64,000 bases of DNA from the NCBI RefSeq assembly GCF_027942295.1, contig NZ_CP101416.1, forward strand, positions 2,210,001 through 2,274,000, given 5' to 3'. The notes beneath the pieces were generated by a model that was given only the letters and a program-made list of their open reading frames with translations, searched no databases and was not told the DNA's origin. A program made the position numbers and the translations under genes. Shown piece by piece: positions 33,897-42,743 of this stretch. This DNA comes from Pseudanabaena sp. Chao 1811. GTDB lineage: Bacteria; Cyanobacteriota; Cyanobacteriia; Pseudanabaenales; Pseudanabaenaceae. The stretch's first letter is position 1, and every line of letters starts with the position of its first letter.

Positions 33897-35213
33897 ATGA
33901 CAGCTACTTTAGTGCCACCAACCACACAACTGCCTCCATCCACACATCCCTATGCCGAAGTAATCCATAGGTTAGAAGCAGGCGGCTCCATGCTACCTGA
34001 CACGCCCGAAAACTTAATGCAAATAATCGGACTCTATAAGGCTTATGCAGTGCCGATGGATTTCTATTGGCGGGATTTGCTTTACATAGCGGAACAGGTA
34101 TTTCTAGAGCCACTTCCTGCATTTAAGTACTTTTTGCCTCAGGAATACCTCGATTTACGCAATCACTATGCAGGTGATGATGCTGATTGGCGTTTTTGGC
34201 GTGGTGAGGCAACAGCTCATCCTGAGTTGTTAGAGTTTATGTCTAAGGGAGAACTGAACGCGAAAATCCCCAAACTCTTCCATCATCTCTATCACGATCG
34301 CATCAATATGGAGTTTGCCGAAGAATGTATGCGGGCAATGTTCTGGCATCGGAATATGGGCGGCGAACTAGAGCCTTATATGGATTCGGAGGAATATCGC
34401 CAAAATGCCGATCGCGCTATTCGGGCTTATTTTAAAAACAATCCCGTCATGTTGGGACTGTATAAACTCTTTCCTGAGTTATTTTTAGAGCAATGTCGTC
34501 AAGCAACCATGACCTCAGTTTTAGGACTGTTCTGGGAAATCATGGCTCCCGTATTTTTCGAGATGTCTGATATTTACGACGAAGGCGGCTTTAAAGGTGT
34601 CCCCGATGCGATGAATTTCTTGGTAAATGGCATCTTTGCGATCGCAGGTCGTCCTATTTATCATCGTGTCAATATTGGTGGTGAATGGCTGGATATTGTC
34701 CCCAAATCGAAGGGATTCACTTGGCTCTATGAAGCAGCATTCCCCTATGTTGAGGCAGTGTTTTATCGTACTTCTCCCTTCCGTGGCACTAAGTCCTACA
34801 ATGCTCAGGCAAATGAAATCCCTAAGGATCAGAATGATTTCCACTATGGGATTTTATATGCAGATAAATTCCCCGTAGGTTCAGCAGGGATTCCCCCAAC
34901 TTTGTTACATCAGGATATGTACCACTTCTTACCTCAGTACTTAGTGGACTATTACAAGCAATTCTGTCGGGGTGAAGATGACACCTTGATTCAGTTGGCA
35001 GTGAGTTTTCAGCGATCAATGTACAACGTTACTTCAGCCGTAATTCAAGCAGGTAGAGCTGCATTTCTCTATCCTCTTGATGATCCTAATCCCAAACATC
35101 TGTTAGCCAATCGCCATTATTTTGAGGGACAACTCAATCGCTTCTGCAACCCTAAATACGGCATGGATAAGGCTGCCAGAATTGCCATGATTCAAGATCA
35201 AAACTATCGTTAA
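33897..35213 (+). CDS. cupA: CO2 hydration protein CupA (ChpY)
   Basis: The 438-residue protein is the CO2-hydrating subunit bound to the NdhF3/D3 arm of NDH-1MS. Sequences such as PMDFYWRDLLYIAEQVFLEP, LFHHLYHDRINMEFAEECMRAMFWHRNMGG and HQDMYHFLPQYLVDYY, rich in His and Asp/Glu, match the CupA/CupB family; a zinc site has been described in this family. The place after ndhD3 and before a fasciclin gene makes it CupA rather than CupB. Confidence 0.92.
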   Translation: MTATLVPPTTQLPPSTHPYAEVIHRLEAGGSMLPDTPENLMQIIGLYKAYAVPMDFYWRDLLYIAEQVFLEPLPAFKYFLPQEYLDLRNHYAGDDADWRFWRGEATAHPELLEFMSKGELNAKIPKLFHHLYHDRINMEFAEECMRAMFWHRNMGGELEPYMDSEEYRQNADRAIRAYFKNNPVMLGLYKLFPELFLEQCRQATMTSVLGLFWEIMAPVFFEMSDIYDEGGFKGVPDAMNFLVNGIFAIAGRPIYHRVNIGGEWLDIVPKSKGFTWLYEAAFPYVEAVFYRTSPFRGTKSYNAQANEIPKDQNDFHYGILYADKFPVGSAGIPPTLLHQDMYHFLPQYLVDYYKQFCRGEDDTLIQLAVSFQRSMYNVTSAVIQAGRAAFLYPLDDPNPKHLLANRHYFEGQLNRFCNPKYGMDKAARIAMIQDQNYR

Positions 35214-35232
35214 TTACACTCAAACTAACCAC

Positions 35233-35281
35233 AAGGAATTTTTTAAAAGTCTTGCGGAGTAACACTTTTAAAAAATTCCTT
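35233..35281. repeat. 18-bp perfect hairpin after cupA
   Basis: AAGGAATTTTTTAAAAGT pairs with ACTTTTAAAAAATTCCTT around a 13-base loop. It lies between cupA and cupS, just before a MITE-like element, and could act as attenuator or 3' stabiliser for the ndhF3-ndhD3-cupA part. Confidence 0.65.
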
Positions 35282-35313
35282 AGTTCAGGGTTGAGTGAAA
35301 AGCGCTGTAAGTA

Positions 35314-35467
35314 ACTGATGTTACGTAGAAATAGGCTCGCCCCTCATCCCCTAGCCCCTTCTCCCGCAGGAGAAGGGGAGCAAAACCTAAATTATTTTCT
35401 TGTTCCCCTCTCCTGCGGGAGAGGGGCTAGGGGTGAGGGCTTTAGAAGACTTCCAAGTAACATCAGT
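35314..35467. mobile_element. MITE-like element, family I, copy 2
   Basis: The 154-bp element begins ACTGATGTTACGT and ends AGTAACATCAGT, with AAGTA on both sides (35309-35313 and 35468-35472) as a 5-bp target duplication. Inside are long GGAGAAGGGG/CCCCTCTCC-type arms forming a near-perfect hairpin. It lies between cupA and cupS, 26 bases before the cupS ATG. Copy 1 is at 2936-3087. Confidence 0.82.
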
Positions 35468-35493
35468 AAGTAATTAAATCTCAGGAACTAACT

Positions 35494-35943
35494 ATGACTA
35501 CAATCGTTGATATCGCTGTTAATAATGAAGGCTTTTCTACCCTTGTCACCGCAGTATCGGCAGCAAGTTTAGTAGAAGCATTACAAAGTCCAGGACCTTT
35601 TACAGTATTTGCTCCCAATGATGCGGCTTTTGCAAAACTCCCTGCTGGCACAATTACCACCCTAGTTCAAAATATCCCTCAATTAGCACGTATTCTGACC
35701 TACCACGTAGTTGCAGGCAAATATAAAAGAGAAGACTTAATCGGCATTAAATCCCTCACTTCCCTTGAAGGTTCTCAAATTGATCTTAATATTTCAGAGG
35801 AAGGTTTTGAAGCAAATAACGCGACGGTGATTGCTGCGGATATTGAGGCAGATAATGGTGTTATTCATGTAATTGATACAGTTATGTTGATGCGCCCCCA
35901 TTGGTTTTATCCAATTATGGAGTCGGGTAAGGTCGGCGTATAG
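35494..35943 (+). CDS. cupS: Fasciclin-domain protein CupS
   Basis: The 149-residue single fasciclin (FAS1) domain has [20 protein letters not shown], then [34 protein letters not shown] and [14 protein letters not shown]. No signal peptide is seen, as in Synechocystis CupS, a small subunit that joins NDH-1MS through CupA. Its position at the end of the ndhF3-ndhD3-cupA group supports this. The MITE before it may lower its expression relative to cupA. Confidence 0.85.
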   Translation: MTTIVDIAVNNEGFSTLVTAVSAASLVEALQSPGPFTVFAPNDAAFAKLPAGTITTLVQNIPQLARILTYHVVAGKYKREDLIGIKSLTSLEGSQIDLNISEEGFEANNATVIAADIEADNGVIHVIDTVMLMRPHWFYPIMESGKVGV

Positions 35944-35995
35944 TAGTTTGTTTTACTTATAGTAAAATCCAACTTAAAAACTTTAGAACTTACGC

Positions 35996-36036
35996 GAGTG
36001 GATGTGAAGTGGGCGAAGCCCGCACCACATCCACTC
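35996..36036. repeat. Interrupted hairpin after cupS
   Basis: GAGTGGATGTG and CACATCCACTC close a GGGC-gaa-GCCC inner stem with an internal loop. It is the first of two hairpins after cupS. Confidence 0.55.
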
Positions 36037-36046
36037 AAAACCAGAG

Positions 36047-36087
36047 AAAAAGCTGGGGCGCACGCTGCGCGTGCGCCCCAGCTTTTT
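36047..36087 (+). terminator. Strong 19-bp perfect terminator of the cup operon
   Basis: AAAAAGCTGGGGCGCACGC pairs with its exact complement around a TGC loop and ends in six T residues. It is a convincing rho-independent terminator for the ndhF3-ndhD3-cupA-cupS transcript. Confidence 0.85.
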
Positions 36088-36112
36088 TATATTCTAAGCA
36101 AACTTGCATTGC

Positions 36113-36203
36113 TATAGCAGTTCTAAATCATTTTTAAATTTTGGGGTTTGTGGAAGTGCATCCCTTCGGGGTAAGCTTCCACAAACAATTTAGGATTGCT
36201 ATA
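36113..36203. mobile_element. MITE-like element, family II, copy 2
   Basis: The 91-bp element has ends TATAGCAGTTCTAAATCATTT and, in complement at the right, TATAGCAATCCTAAATTGTTT (17 of 21 match). An inner GTTTGTGGAAG/CTTCCACAAAC stem is present. Ends starting TATA fit a TA target, as used by IS630/Tc1-type enzymes, which is an inference. Confidence 0.65.
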
Positions 36204-36313
36204 ATTTGTTGAAATTAAATACATGATGGGTAAGCGATCGCATAATCCATCATGAGATGTCATTAATTTAAATAGTTGGTTTAGAGGAGTTTCTGAAATT
36301 AAGAGCAATTGTT

Positions 36314-36811
36314 ATGACTATAGAAAGCCTTCTAACACTTTATAAGTTGCCCGTTCTTCTGTTAATGATTTTGACTCCTTGGATCGCTTATTACATTTGT
36401 GTACTCATTCCAGGTACTAAAGAAGAACCTTTTGTATTAAGCGTAAATTTAAGTCTTGCCGCCTTTGCTGCTATGGTTTTTGCTGGTTACATCGCCTATG
36501 CCAGTAACACAGGAGGATGGGGAAGAATAGGCAAAGAAGCTGATATCCTCCTATTATTATCTGCCCCATATCATGTAATTTGCTCAATTATTCTTGCGAA
36601 GAAGCGCTTACCCCTCAACAGGATTCCTGCCTTTAAGTTTATTCAGGGGTTGATGTTGATGTCATTAGTTTTTATATTCTTTTCGTGGATTTCCAATCGA
36701 ATTCATTTCTATTTCTTCTCATATATTCCCTTCAATGTATTCTTGATGGTCTTAGGGGGTGTTCTGTTGATAGGATATATCGGATATACCAAGGTCTTTG
36801 GAGAAGATTAA
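36314..36811 (+). CDS. Hypothetical membrane protein
   Basis: I do not recognise this 165-residue protein. It has about five membrane segments (residues 10-32, 40-62, 75-92, 110-130 and 138-158) and short loops. No catalytic motif is visible. It is followed by another membrane protein gene in the same direction after 66 bases. Confidence 0.65.
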   Translation: MTIESLLTLYKLPVLLLMILTPWIAYYICVLIPGTKEEPFVLSVNLSLAAFAAMVFAGYIAYASNTGGWGRIGKEADILLLLSAPYHVICSIILAKKRLPLNRIPAFKFIQGLMLMSLVFIFFSWISNRIHFYFFSYIPFNVFLMVLGGVLLIGYIGYTKVFGED

Positions 36812-36877
36812 GACAATTTTTATAGCATTGCTTATTGATGTTGGACTTGGGCATAAATTAAAAACTGGTGGCATTTT

Positions 36878-37486
36878 ATGGCACTCAAAATTGGTAGGGT
36901 TGAAGTTGGGCTGCGTTTATTGGTCTCTTTCACGACCATCGCGATCGCCTATGGATATTTAGGTAGTTACATCAGCACATTAATCACTGATCATAATTAC
37001 CCGATCGCAAGTTTGTTATTGGGTTTAGCCGTTGCGGGGATATTTGCCATACCGCAAAGTCTGGGTGGACTACTTGCCGCGATCACATCGGTGATAATTG
37101 TCTATTGGCAAGCTGGTCTGATTCCCAGCCTGATCACCTTGGGTGTCTGTCTAGTCCTGTACTGGTTAGGTTTTGCGGATGTTGGTTATAGTGCTGAGCC
37201 TGACAAAAAACTTTCAATCATTGAAATTCTCTCGACAATAGTTACCTTTGCGCTGTCGATTGCCTTTACCATTTCCCTATTTCAAATTCCATCAAGTTGG
37301 ATTGCTAGTTTGGCGATCGGGTTACTTGCCGCGACGATCACCCTAATTGGTAAGCAAATCCAGTACCTCGAATTAAGCACGATTAAAAATTTCATCATTC
37401 TGGGCATCCTTACAAGTAGCAGTCTCGCGATTGGCTTTGCGATCAGAGCAATTTTTTACACCCCTAAACCAACAGATTTTTTGTAA
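36878..37486 (+). CDS. Hypothetical membrane protein
   Basis: The 202-residue protein has about six membrane segments with one short soluble loop (SAEPDKKLSIIEI). It is unrelated at a glance to the preceding membrane protein. A 18-bp perfect hairpin follows at 37519-37557. Function is unknown. Confidence 0.65.
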   Translation: MALKIGRVEVGLRLLVSFTTIAIAYGYLGSYISTLITDHNYPIASLLLGLAVAGIFAIPQSLGGLLAAITSVIIVYWQAGLIPSLITLGVCLVLYWLGFADVGYSAEPDKKLSIIEILSTIVTFALSIAFTISLFQIPSSWIASLAIGLLAATITLIGKQIQYLELSTIKNFIILGILTSSSLAIGFAIRAIFYTPKPTDFL

Positions 37487-37518
37487 CTGTAAAGCCCTTT
37501 TCACCCTGAAAAGCAAGG

Positions 37519-37557
37519 AAAAATGGTAAAAATCGCAAAGCGATTTTTACCATTTTT
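37519..37557. terminator. 18-bp perfect hairpin
   Basis: AAAAATGGTAAAAATCGC pairs with GCGATTTTTACCATTTTT around an AAA loop. It ends in T residues and lies after the membrane protein gene, so it is a likely terminator in either direction. Confidence 0.7.
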
Positions 37558-37666
37558 CTCTTTGTTGAACTGACGTTATGTAAACTTGCATTTCAATCTT
37601 TTGGAGCTTTTGGGCAAAATTGGGGGTGTACTTTACACTGCATTCATACCTGCCTAACTTGTAAAT

Positions 37667-38860
37667 ATGACTATGACTATCTCTGCGGTAAAACAAGATC
37701 TAAAACAGGTTTTGCTATGGATTGTTTTATGGATTCTTGTACCCTTTGGCATTTATTTCTGTTCTCATCTTGTGCACCCAGATTGGTATAAGCACTTTGT
37801 CTATCAAGCCTCAGGATTTTTGCAAGGGCGGCTTGATCTGTTTAATTTGCCAGAATATTATGTGGATTTAATTTACTGGAAGGACAAAATCTATCTGCCT
37901 AATCCACCCTTGCCATCAATTTTACTGATGCCTTTTGTGGCGATTTGGGGCATTGCCACAGAACAAATTCGAGTATGTATGTTGTTTGGGGCTGTCGATG
38001 TATTTTTAGTATGGACATTGTTGGGGCGGATGAACTTGCAAGGTGCTATGCGCGTTGGCTTAACCATTCTCTATGGCTTTGGGACTGTGCATTACAGCGC
38101 AAGCATCATTGGCACAATTTGGTTTTATGCCCATGTTGTCGCTGAGTGGGGAATGTTATTAGCTTTGGTGGAGTTTTTTGGGAAGCGAAGATTTGCGCTG
38201 ATAGGATTCTTTATGGGGCTTGCCTTTCTCTCGCGTCAGGCTACAGTTTTGGGATCGCTATTTTTCTTAGGTTGGCTACTATGGGAACGTCCCGAAAAAT
38301 GGATTCAAAAAGGCATCAGCTTTGGAGCAGGTTTTACACCACTTTTTTTATTCCAATCTTGGTTTAACTGGGCAAGATTTGGCGATCCTATGGAGTCGGG
38401 CTATATGCTGCAAAACTATTATTCATCAGTCCAAGCACCTGCGATTGAGAAGTATGGTTTGTTCAATAAAGCCTATATTCCTAAGCACATCAAGCTGATC
38501 TTTACAGAAATGCCTGAATTCTTACCACAATTTCCCTTTGTGCGCCCAAAACCAGAAGGGATGAATATCTGGCTAACGACACCTGCATTTTTCGCTCTGT
38601 TTACGGCTAACTGGTTTGATGTATTTGTAATTTTGGCGGGATTATCAGCATTTTTAATCTCGCTGCCTGCGATGATCTATACAGCAACGGGTTGGGTGCA
38701 GTTTGGCTATCGCTATGCCCTCGATTATTTGCCATTTTTATTTGTAGCGATCGCTAGTGGTCTACAAAGAATGCCTCAAGCCTTGGCATGGATATTAATT
38801 ACTTTATCTGTGATCGTCAATGTATGGGGCGTTTATTGGGTAGTCAAACTAGGATGGTAA
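37667..38860 (+). CDS. Polytopic membrane protein, glycosyltransferase-39-like
   Basis: The 397-residue protein has about ten membrane segments. An early loop reads YQASGFLQGRLDLFNLPEYYVDLIYWKDKIYLPNPPLPSI, which is placed like the first lumenal loop of PMT/GT39-type glycosyltransferases that use lipid-linked sugars. The C-terminal GWVQFGYRYALDYLPFLF is shared with the protein encoded at 40544-41782, so the two are paralogues. The substrate is unknown. Its 3' end overlaps the convergent methyltransferase gene by 12 bases. Confidence 0.7.
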   Translation: MTMTISAVKQDLKQVLLWIVLWILVPFGIYFCSHLVHPDWYKHFVYQASGFLQGRLDLFNLPEYYVDLIYWKDKIYLPNPPLPSILLMPFVAIWGIATEQIRVCMLFGAVDVFLVWTLLGRMNLQGAMRVGLTILYGFGTVHYSASIIGTIWFYAHVVAEWGMLLALVEFFGKRRFALIGFFMGLAFLSRQATVLGSLFFLGWLLWERPEKWIQKGISFGAGFTPLFLFQSWFNWARFGDPMESGYMLQNYYSSVQAPAIEKYGLFNKAYIPKHIKLIFTEMPEFLPQFPFVRPKPEGMNIWLTTPAFFALFTANWFDVFVILAGLSAFLISLPAMIYTATGWVQFGYRYALDYLPFLFVAIASGLQRMPQALAWILITLSVIVNVWGVYWVVKLGW

Positions 38861-40195
38861 TTCAATAAGAACAAGGTGATCTAAGACGAGTTCATTTAAT
38901 AAAAACTTGAGTTCATCTTGGGCTTGGCGATCGCTGAGTTTGCCAACGGGTGCAACTGAGCCACCGATAATGGTCGAAACTTGGCGATAGGCTTCTAATC
39001 TGGGTTTGTGGCTACACCAATAGGTGACAATCTCTGCAAATTTACAGGGACGCTGCCAGAGAAATCGCAAGCAAAGAGTTACGGTGAGGGCATCAAGATG
39101 AGGTCGATGTAATTTTTGCAGATTGGGATTGGGGCGCATTTGGGCGATCGCTTGATCGAGGGTTTGAAAAAACTGAGATGTTCGCAAAACAGGATGCAAA
39201 TGCATCATTGCTGAATTCCACATCCCTTCTGACCATTGACTGATCTCTACATATTCAGGCGATCGTCCTGAGTGACCGCACCAAATATCCAATAGACGGT
39301 TAACGGGTTGAAGCAGTTCAAAGGCATGGAGATTTTGCTCAGCCGTAGCCTTAGCCAAAAATTGAGTGAATTGCTCTGGCATTCCATTGGGAAATATATT
39401 TTGCCAACGCCAGTCCGCAGGATTGATCATGCTCACAAATTCTAAATTTGCCGATCGCAGCATTTGAAAAACATCTGGAATCGTAAAACCCTTATCTTCC
39501 TGCATCACATAATTCATCAAAACAAAGCCAAAGGATTTATCAGAGGGAGTCCAAGTACTTGCTTTGAGCATGGTTCCATCGCCTAAGGCTTCCATAATTG
39601 TGTAAATTTGTCTGTACTCTGTTTCCGTGGGATTACCGTCCAGAAATCCTAACAATTTGGCAAAGGTTTGGGCGCGAAAAAAATCGGCGCGTTGATATAG
39701 GCTATGAACATTAGTTCGTAATAAACCTTCAGATTTGAGAACCGATCGCATCGCTTGCAATCCTTCTGCTGGTGAGGGCAAAAAATAGAGCGTGTCTTCG
39801 CAGTTAATATAGTCAAATTCGATCCCCTGTTCTTCTTTGAAGCGTGGAAGCTCAGCGATAGGCAAATTATAAAATTCGGCATTAGGGAAACCATGATAAG
39901 TGAGGCGATCGCTTGCCAATTTTAAAGAAGCCTCCGATAGATCTATTCCCACAATCCGCGCCTTAGGATTTGCCATCGCTAATGCCAAGGTAGTTACACC
40001 CGATCCACATCCAATATCAAGGATCGTCAAATCTTGGCGATCGCAAACCCGTTGAGTTTTGGCATACCAAGCCGTGACAAAAGAATGCAAAATCAAACCA
40101 CGATCGCCATCTCCTCCCATTTGCGATGCAGGTAGATTGGGATAGGGCATTAAGTCAAATTGCTGACGAATTTTTTCATTGGGGTTTGTATTCAT
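38849..40195 (-). CDS. Class I SAM-dependent methyltransferase
   Basis: The 448-residue protein has the SAM-binding motif ILDIGCGSG at 58-66, followed by IVGIDLSEASLKLA and FDYINCEDTLYFLP. The second half (residues 240-448) is a separate helical region without a motif I recognise. The N-terminal QQFDLMPYPNLPAS phrase is often found in cyanobacterial methyltransferases of this kind. It lies among glycan-related genes, which suggests a sugar or glycolipid substrate, but this is open. Confidence 0.8.
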   Translation of the reverse strand: MNTNPNEKIRQQFDLMPYPNLPASQMGGDGDRGLILHSFVTAWYAKTQRVCDRQDLTILDIGCGSGVTTLALAMANPKARIVGIDLSEASLKLASDRLTYHGFPNAEFYNLPIAELPRFKEEQGIEFDYINCEDTLYFLPSPAEGLQAMRSVLKSEGLLRTNVHSLYQRADFFRAQTFAKLLGFLDGNPTETEYRQIYTIMEALGDGTMLKASTWTPSDKSFGFVLMNYVMQEDKGFTIPDVFQMLRSANLEFVSMINPADWRWQNIFPNGMPEQFTQFLAKATAEQNLHAFELLQPVNRLLDIWCGHSGRSPEYVEISQWSEGMWNSAMMHLHPVLRTSQFFQTLDQAIAQMRPNPNLQKLHRPHLDALTVTLCLRFLWQRPCKFAEIVTYWCSHKPRLEAYRQVSTIIGGSVAPVGKLSDRQAQDELKFLLNELVLDHLVLIELPS

Positions 40196-40364
40196 TCTAT
40201 TTAGAAATAGCAGGTTGGGCTTTGAGCTATATCTTTACCATAAACATAGAAAATACTGAATGAAAAATTATAAATTTTAGTGATTTACTCTAGCCTCGAA
40301 AAAATATGTCACTAGAAAAAAGATTTGTTAAACTAAGCTGTCACTTATCTAAAACAAAACATCA

Positions 40365-40470
40365 ATGCAATGTCCTTTATGTGATAGTACACAGTTTAAT
40401 AAACATGGCAAAACTATCAACGGGAGAAAAAATATAGTTGTAAAATTTGCAACAATATTTGGATAGATAG
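40365..40470 (+). pseudogene. IS1-family transposase remnant (InsA zinc finger)
   Basis: The frame from ATG 40365 reads MQCPLCDSTQFNKHGKTING, then RKN. A one-base shift then gives YSCKICNNIWID. Together they restore the C-x2-C...C-x2-C zinc finger at the start of IS1-type InsA proteins. No further transposase or ends were found, so it is a short decayed scrap in the 349-bp spacer. Confidence 0.65.
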
Positions 40471-40543
40471 AAATGACTAAAATCTCTACTTCCCTGAAAT
40501 TAATTTTCAAAGATTTAAAAATAAAAATTTAGGTCGAAAAGCA

Positions 40544-41782
40544 TTGATTAAATTTTACGAAATAAACTATATTCTCAGATCTCTGATGCTCAAGTACAAG
40601 CTTGGCTATGCGGCTATTATAATTGTCTTTTGTACTATAGTCACATTTATTATTTCTTATTCTATAAGTGGTCATTTAGATGGCAGAAGTGGAGAAATGT
40701 TCTATGTACAAGCTGAAGCATTTTTGCAAGGTAGAGTTAATCTTGATGTCAATTGGGATCTTGATTTGATTCCATTTAATGGTAAATTGTTTCTCGCAAT
40801 TCCACCATTAAATAGTTTCCTAATCCTACCATTTGTCTATTTTTTTAAAGGCAAAATTACAGAAACCATATTTTCTTTAATTCTCTATTTTATTCTTATT
40901 ATCATTCAATTTATATATGTGGAGAAATTCGCCGCAAATCAAAAAATTGGTCAACGTAGTCTATTATTTATCTTTTTAGCACTGGGGACGATGCTGCTAC
41001 CCTGTACAGTCATTGCCTCGTCTTGGTTTAATGCTGTCCTCGGTAGCTGCTTGTTCCTATCGTTAGCTTGGTTAACTTTTTATCATTCTAATAGTTTAAA
41101 ACAAGATATTATTGCCATTACTTTACTAGCGATCGCCTCAATTGGTCGATTTCATTTAGCAGTAATTTTCCCAGCCTTTATTCTTAAAGCTTGGTTTCGT
41201 CGTTATTCAGGAAATCTTAAAGCACTGGCTGCTTTATGTATTCCAGCAGTTATGTTTATCATGTTTGTCGCTTGGTGGAACTGGGTGCGTTTTGGTAGTC
41301 CATTTTCGATTAAGTATGAAGAGCTTCTCTATGCAGACTTTTTTCAAGAAAATATTCAAAAATATGGGTTTCGGAATTTAATCTATATTTTCCCAAATAT
41401 TTATCACGGCATTATTGCTATCCCAAAACTTGTTACTCAATTTCCCTTTTTCAAGATTGATGATATGGGTAATGGTATTTTGGCAATTAGTCCTTTATTT
41501 ATATATGTTCTGAGAGATAACAACAGAGGCGATTCTTGGAAGAATTTTGCTTGGTTATGTATGGCGATCATTGCTATACCTGTATTTACACATTGTTCAA
41601 CTGGTTGGCAACAATTTGGCTATCGCTACTTTTTAGATTTCTTTCCATTTGCTTCTTTTCTATTACTGAAATCTAAAGTTGACCCTACTCGTGCGCTTCC
41701 ACTCACCTGTATCTTAATTTCTATTTGGTTTAATATGTTTGGTGCAGTTCTATTTCTAAACCCTAAACTATTTGGCGCTTAA
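40544..41782 (+). CDS. Polytopic membrane protein, paralogue of the 37667 gene
   Basis: The 412-residue protein has about ten membrane segments, an early loop with AEAFLQGRVNLDVNWDLDLI and PPLNSFLILPFVYFF, and the C-terminal GWQQFGYRYFLDFFPFASF. These match the placement of the same elements in the gene at 37667-38860. It is probably a glycosyltransferase using a lipid-linked sugar. The first codon in this frame is a TTG; the first ATG (MLKYKLGYAAI, near 40587) is an alternative start. It begins a rightward run of glycan genes. Confidence 0.65.
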   Translation: MIKFYEINYILRSLMLKYKLGYAAIIIVFCTIVTFIISYSISGHLDGRSGEMFYVQAEAFLQGRVNLDVNWDLDLIPFNGKLFLAIPPLNSFLILPFVYFFKGKITETIFSLILYFILIIIQFIYVEKFAANQKIGQRSLLFIFLALGTMLLPCTVIASSWFNAVLGSCLFLSLAWLTFYHSNSLKQDIIAITLLAIASIGRFHLAVIFPAFILKAWFRRYSGNLKALAALCIPAVMFIMFVAWWNWVRFGSPFSIKYEELLYADFFQENIQKYGFRNLIYIFPNIYHGIIAIPKLVTQFPFFKIDDMGNGILAISPLFIYVLRDNNRGDSWKNFAWLCMAIIAIPVFTHCSTGWQQFGYRYFLDFFPFASFLLLKSKVDPTRALPLTCILISIWFNMFGAVLFLNPKLFGA

Positions 41783-41813
41783 TCTTAAAGTTTGAAGTGC
41801 TATCAAATTTCTT

Positions 41814-42704
41814 ATGTCTAAACTTGATATTTCTAAGTTTAAACTCCATAAATATCCATGTCCTATATGTGGTGGAGCAAGCCATCAAAAATTATACTCA
41901 ATACATGGGTTTGATATTGTGAGATGCTCTACATGTAGTATGTCATTTGTTAATCCTAGAATTAGTAATAATTGTCTCTTTGATGTTTATCGCCATGAAT
42001 ATTTCCATCGCAATCAAGATGGATATAATGACTATGAAAGCATCGCCAATTTAAGAATTAAAACCTTTGAGAAATGGTATAGAGATCTTGCTCCATACTG
42101 TATCAACAAAGGAATTGCGCTAGATATCGGTTGTGCCGCGGGATATTTTCTTGATGTTTTACAAGAAAATCAGTGGCAGGTTGAGGGGATAGAACTGGAG
42201 CATCGTATGTATGATTTGCTTATTCAGAAAGGATATACGATCAGTAATGAGCCTCTAGAATATTTCACTGCCGCACATCAATATGATCTGATCACAATGT
42301 TTGATGTAATTGAACATTTACCTGAGCTACAAAAAAATTTTGCGAAAATTAGTAGTTTACTTTCTGAGCAGGGTATTATTGCGCTGTCCACACCTAATAT
42401 TGATAGTCTCCAATATCGAATTTTTAGAAGACGATGGTTTCAGTTTAAACCTGTGGAACACTTATATTACTTTTCTCCTTCAACATTAAAACGATTGGCT
42501 CAAGCTCATGGATTGCGAATAGAAGTGATGAAAAAATCTGGTCAATACTCGGATATTCCCTTTATTGTCGATAGACTAGAGCATTATGGATTTTATAATC
42601 TGGCAAGATTATTTAGCCTGATTGTTAAATTGTTTGGTTTGGGTAATCTGAATTGGTATGCTGATACTGGAAGTATATTTGTTATTCTTCGTAAAGTTGA
42701 GTGA
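41814..42704 (+). CDS. Zinc-ribbon class I SAM methyltransferase
   Basis: The 296-residue protein begins with a zinc ribbon, C16-x2-C19 and C38-x2-C41 (YPCPICGG, VRCSTCSMSFVNPR), followed by a methyltransferase fold with ALDIGCAAGYFLDVL, WQVEGIELE and TMFDVIEHLPE. Proteins of this design are common in O-antigen and surface-glycan clusters, where they methylate sugars. It lies 31 bases after the membrane protein gene and before an acyltransferase gene. Confidence 0.82.
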   Translation: MSKLDISKFKLHKYPCPICGGASHQKLYSIHGFDIVRCSTCSMSFVNPRISNNCLFDVYRHEYFHRNQDGYNDYESIANLRIKTFEKWYRDLAPYCINKGIALDIGCAAGYFLDVLQENQWQVEGIELEHRMYDLLIQKGYTISNEPLEYFTAAHQYDLITMFDVIEHLPELQKNFAKISSLLSEQGIIALSTPNIDSLQYRIFRRRWFQFKPVEHLYYFSPSTLKRLAQAHGLRIEVMKKSGQYSDIPFIVDRLEHYGFYNLARLFSLIVKLFGLGNLNWYADTGSIFVILRKVE

Positions 42705-42743
42705 ACTGAAAATGTAATTAGAAATGTAATAAGAATGTAAATA

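Noticed and set aside
37563-37585. Third copy of MITE family I at AACTGACGTTATGTAAA
   Set aside because: Only one end-like sequence is present; no matching opposite end was found at a suitable distance.
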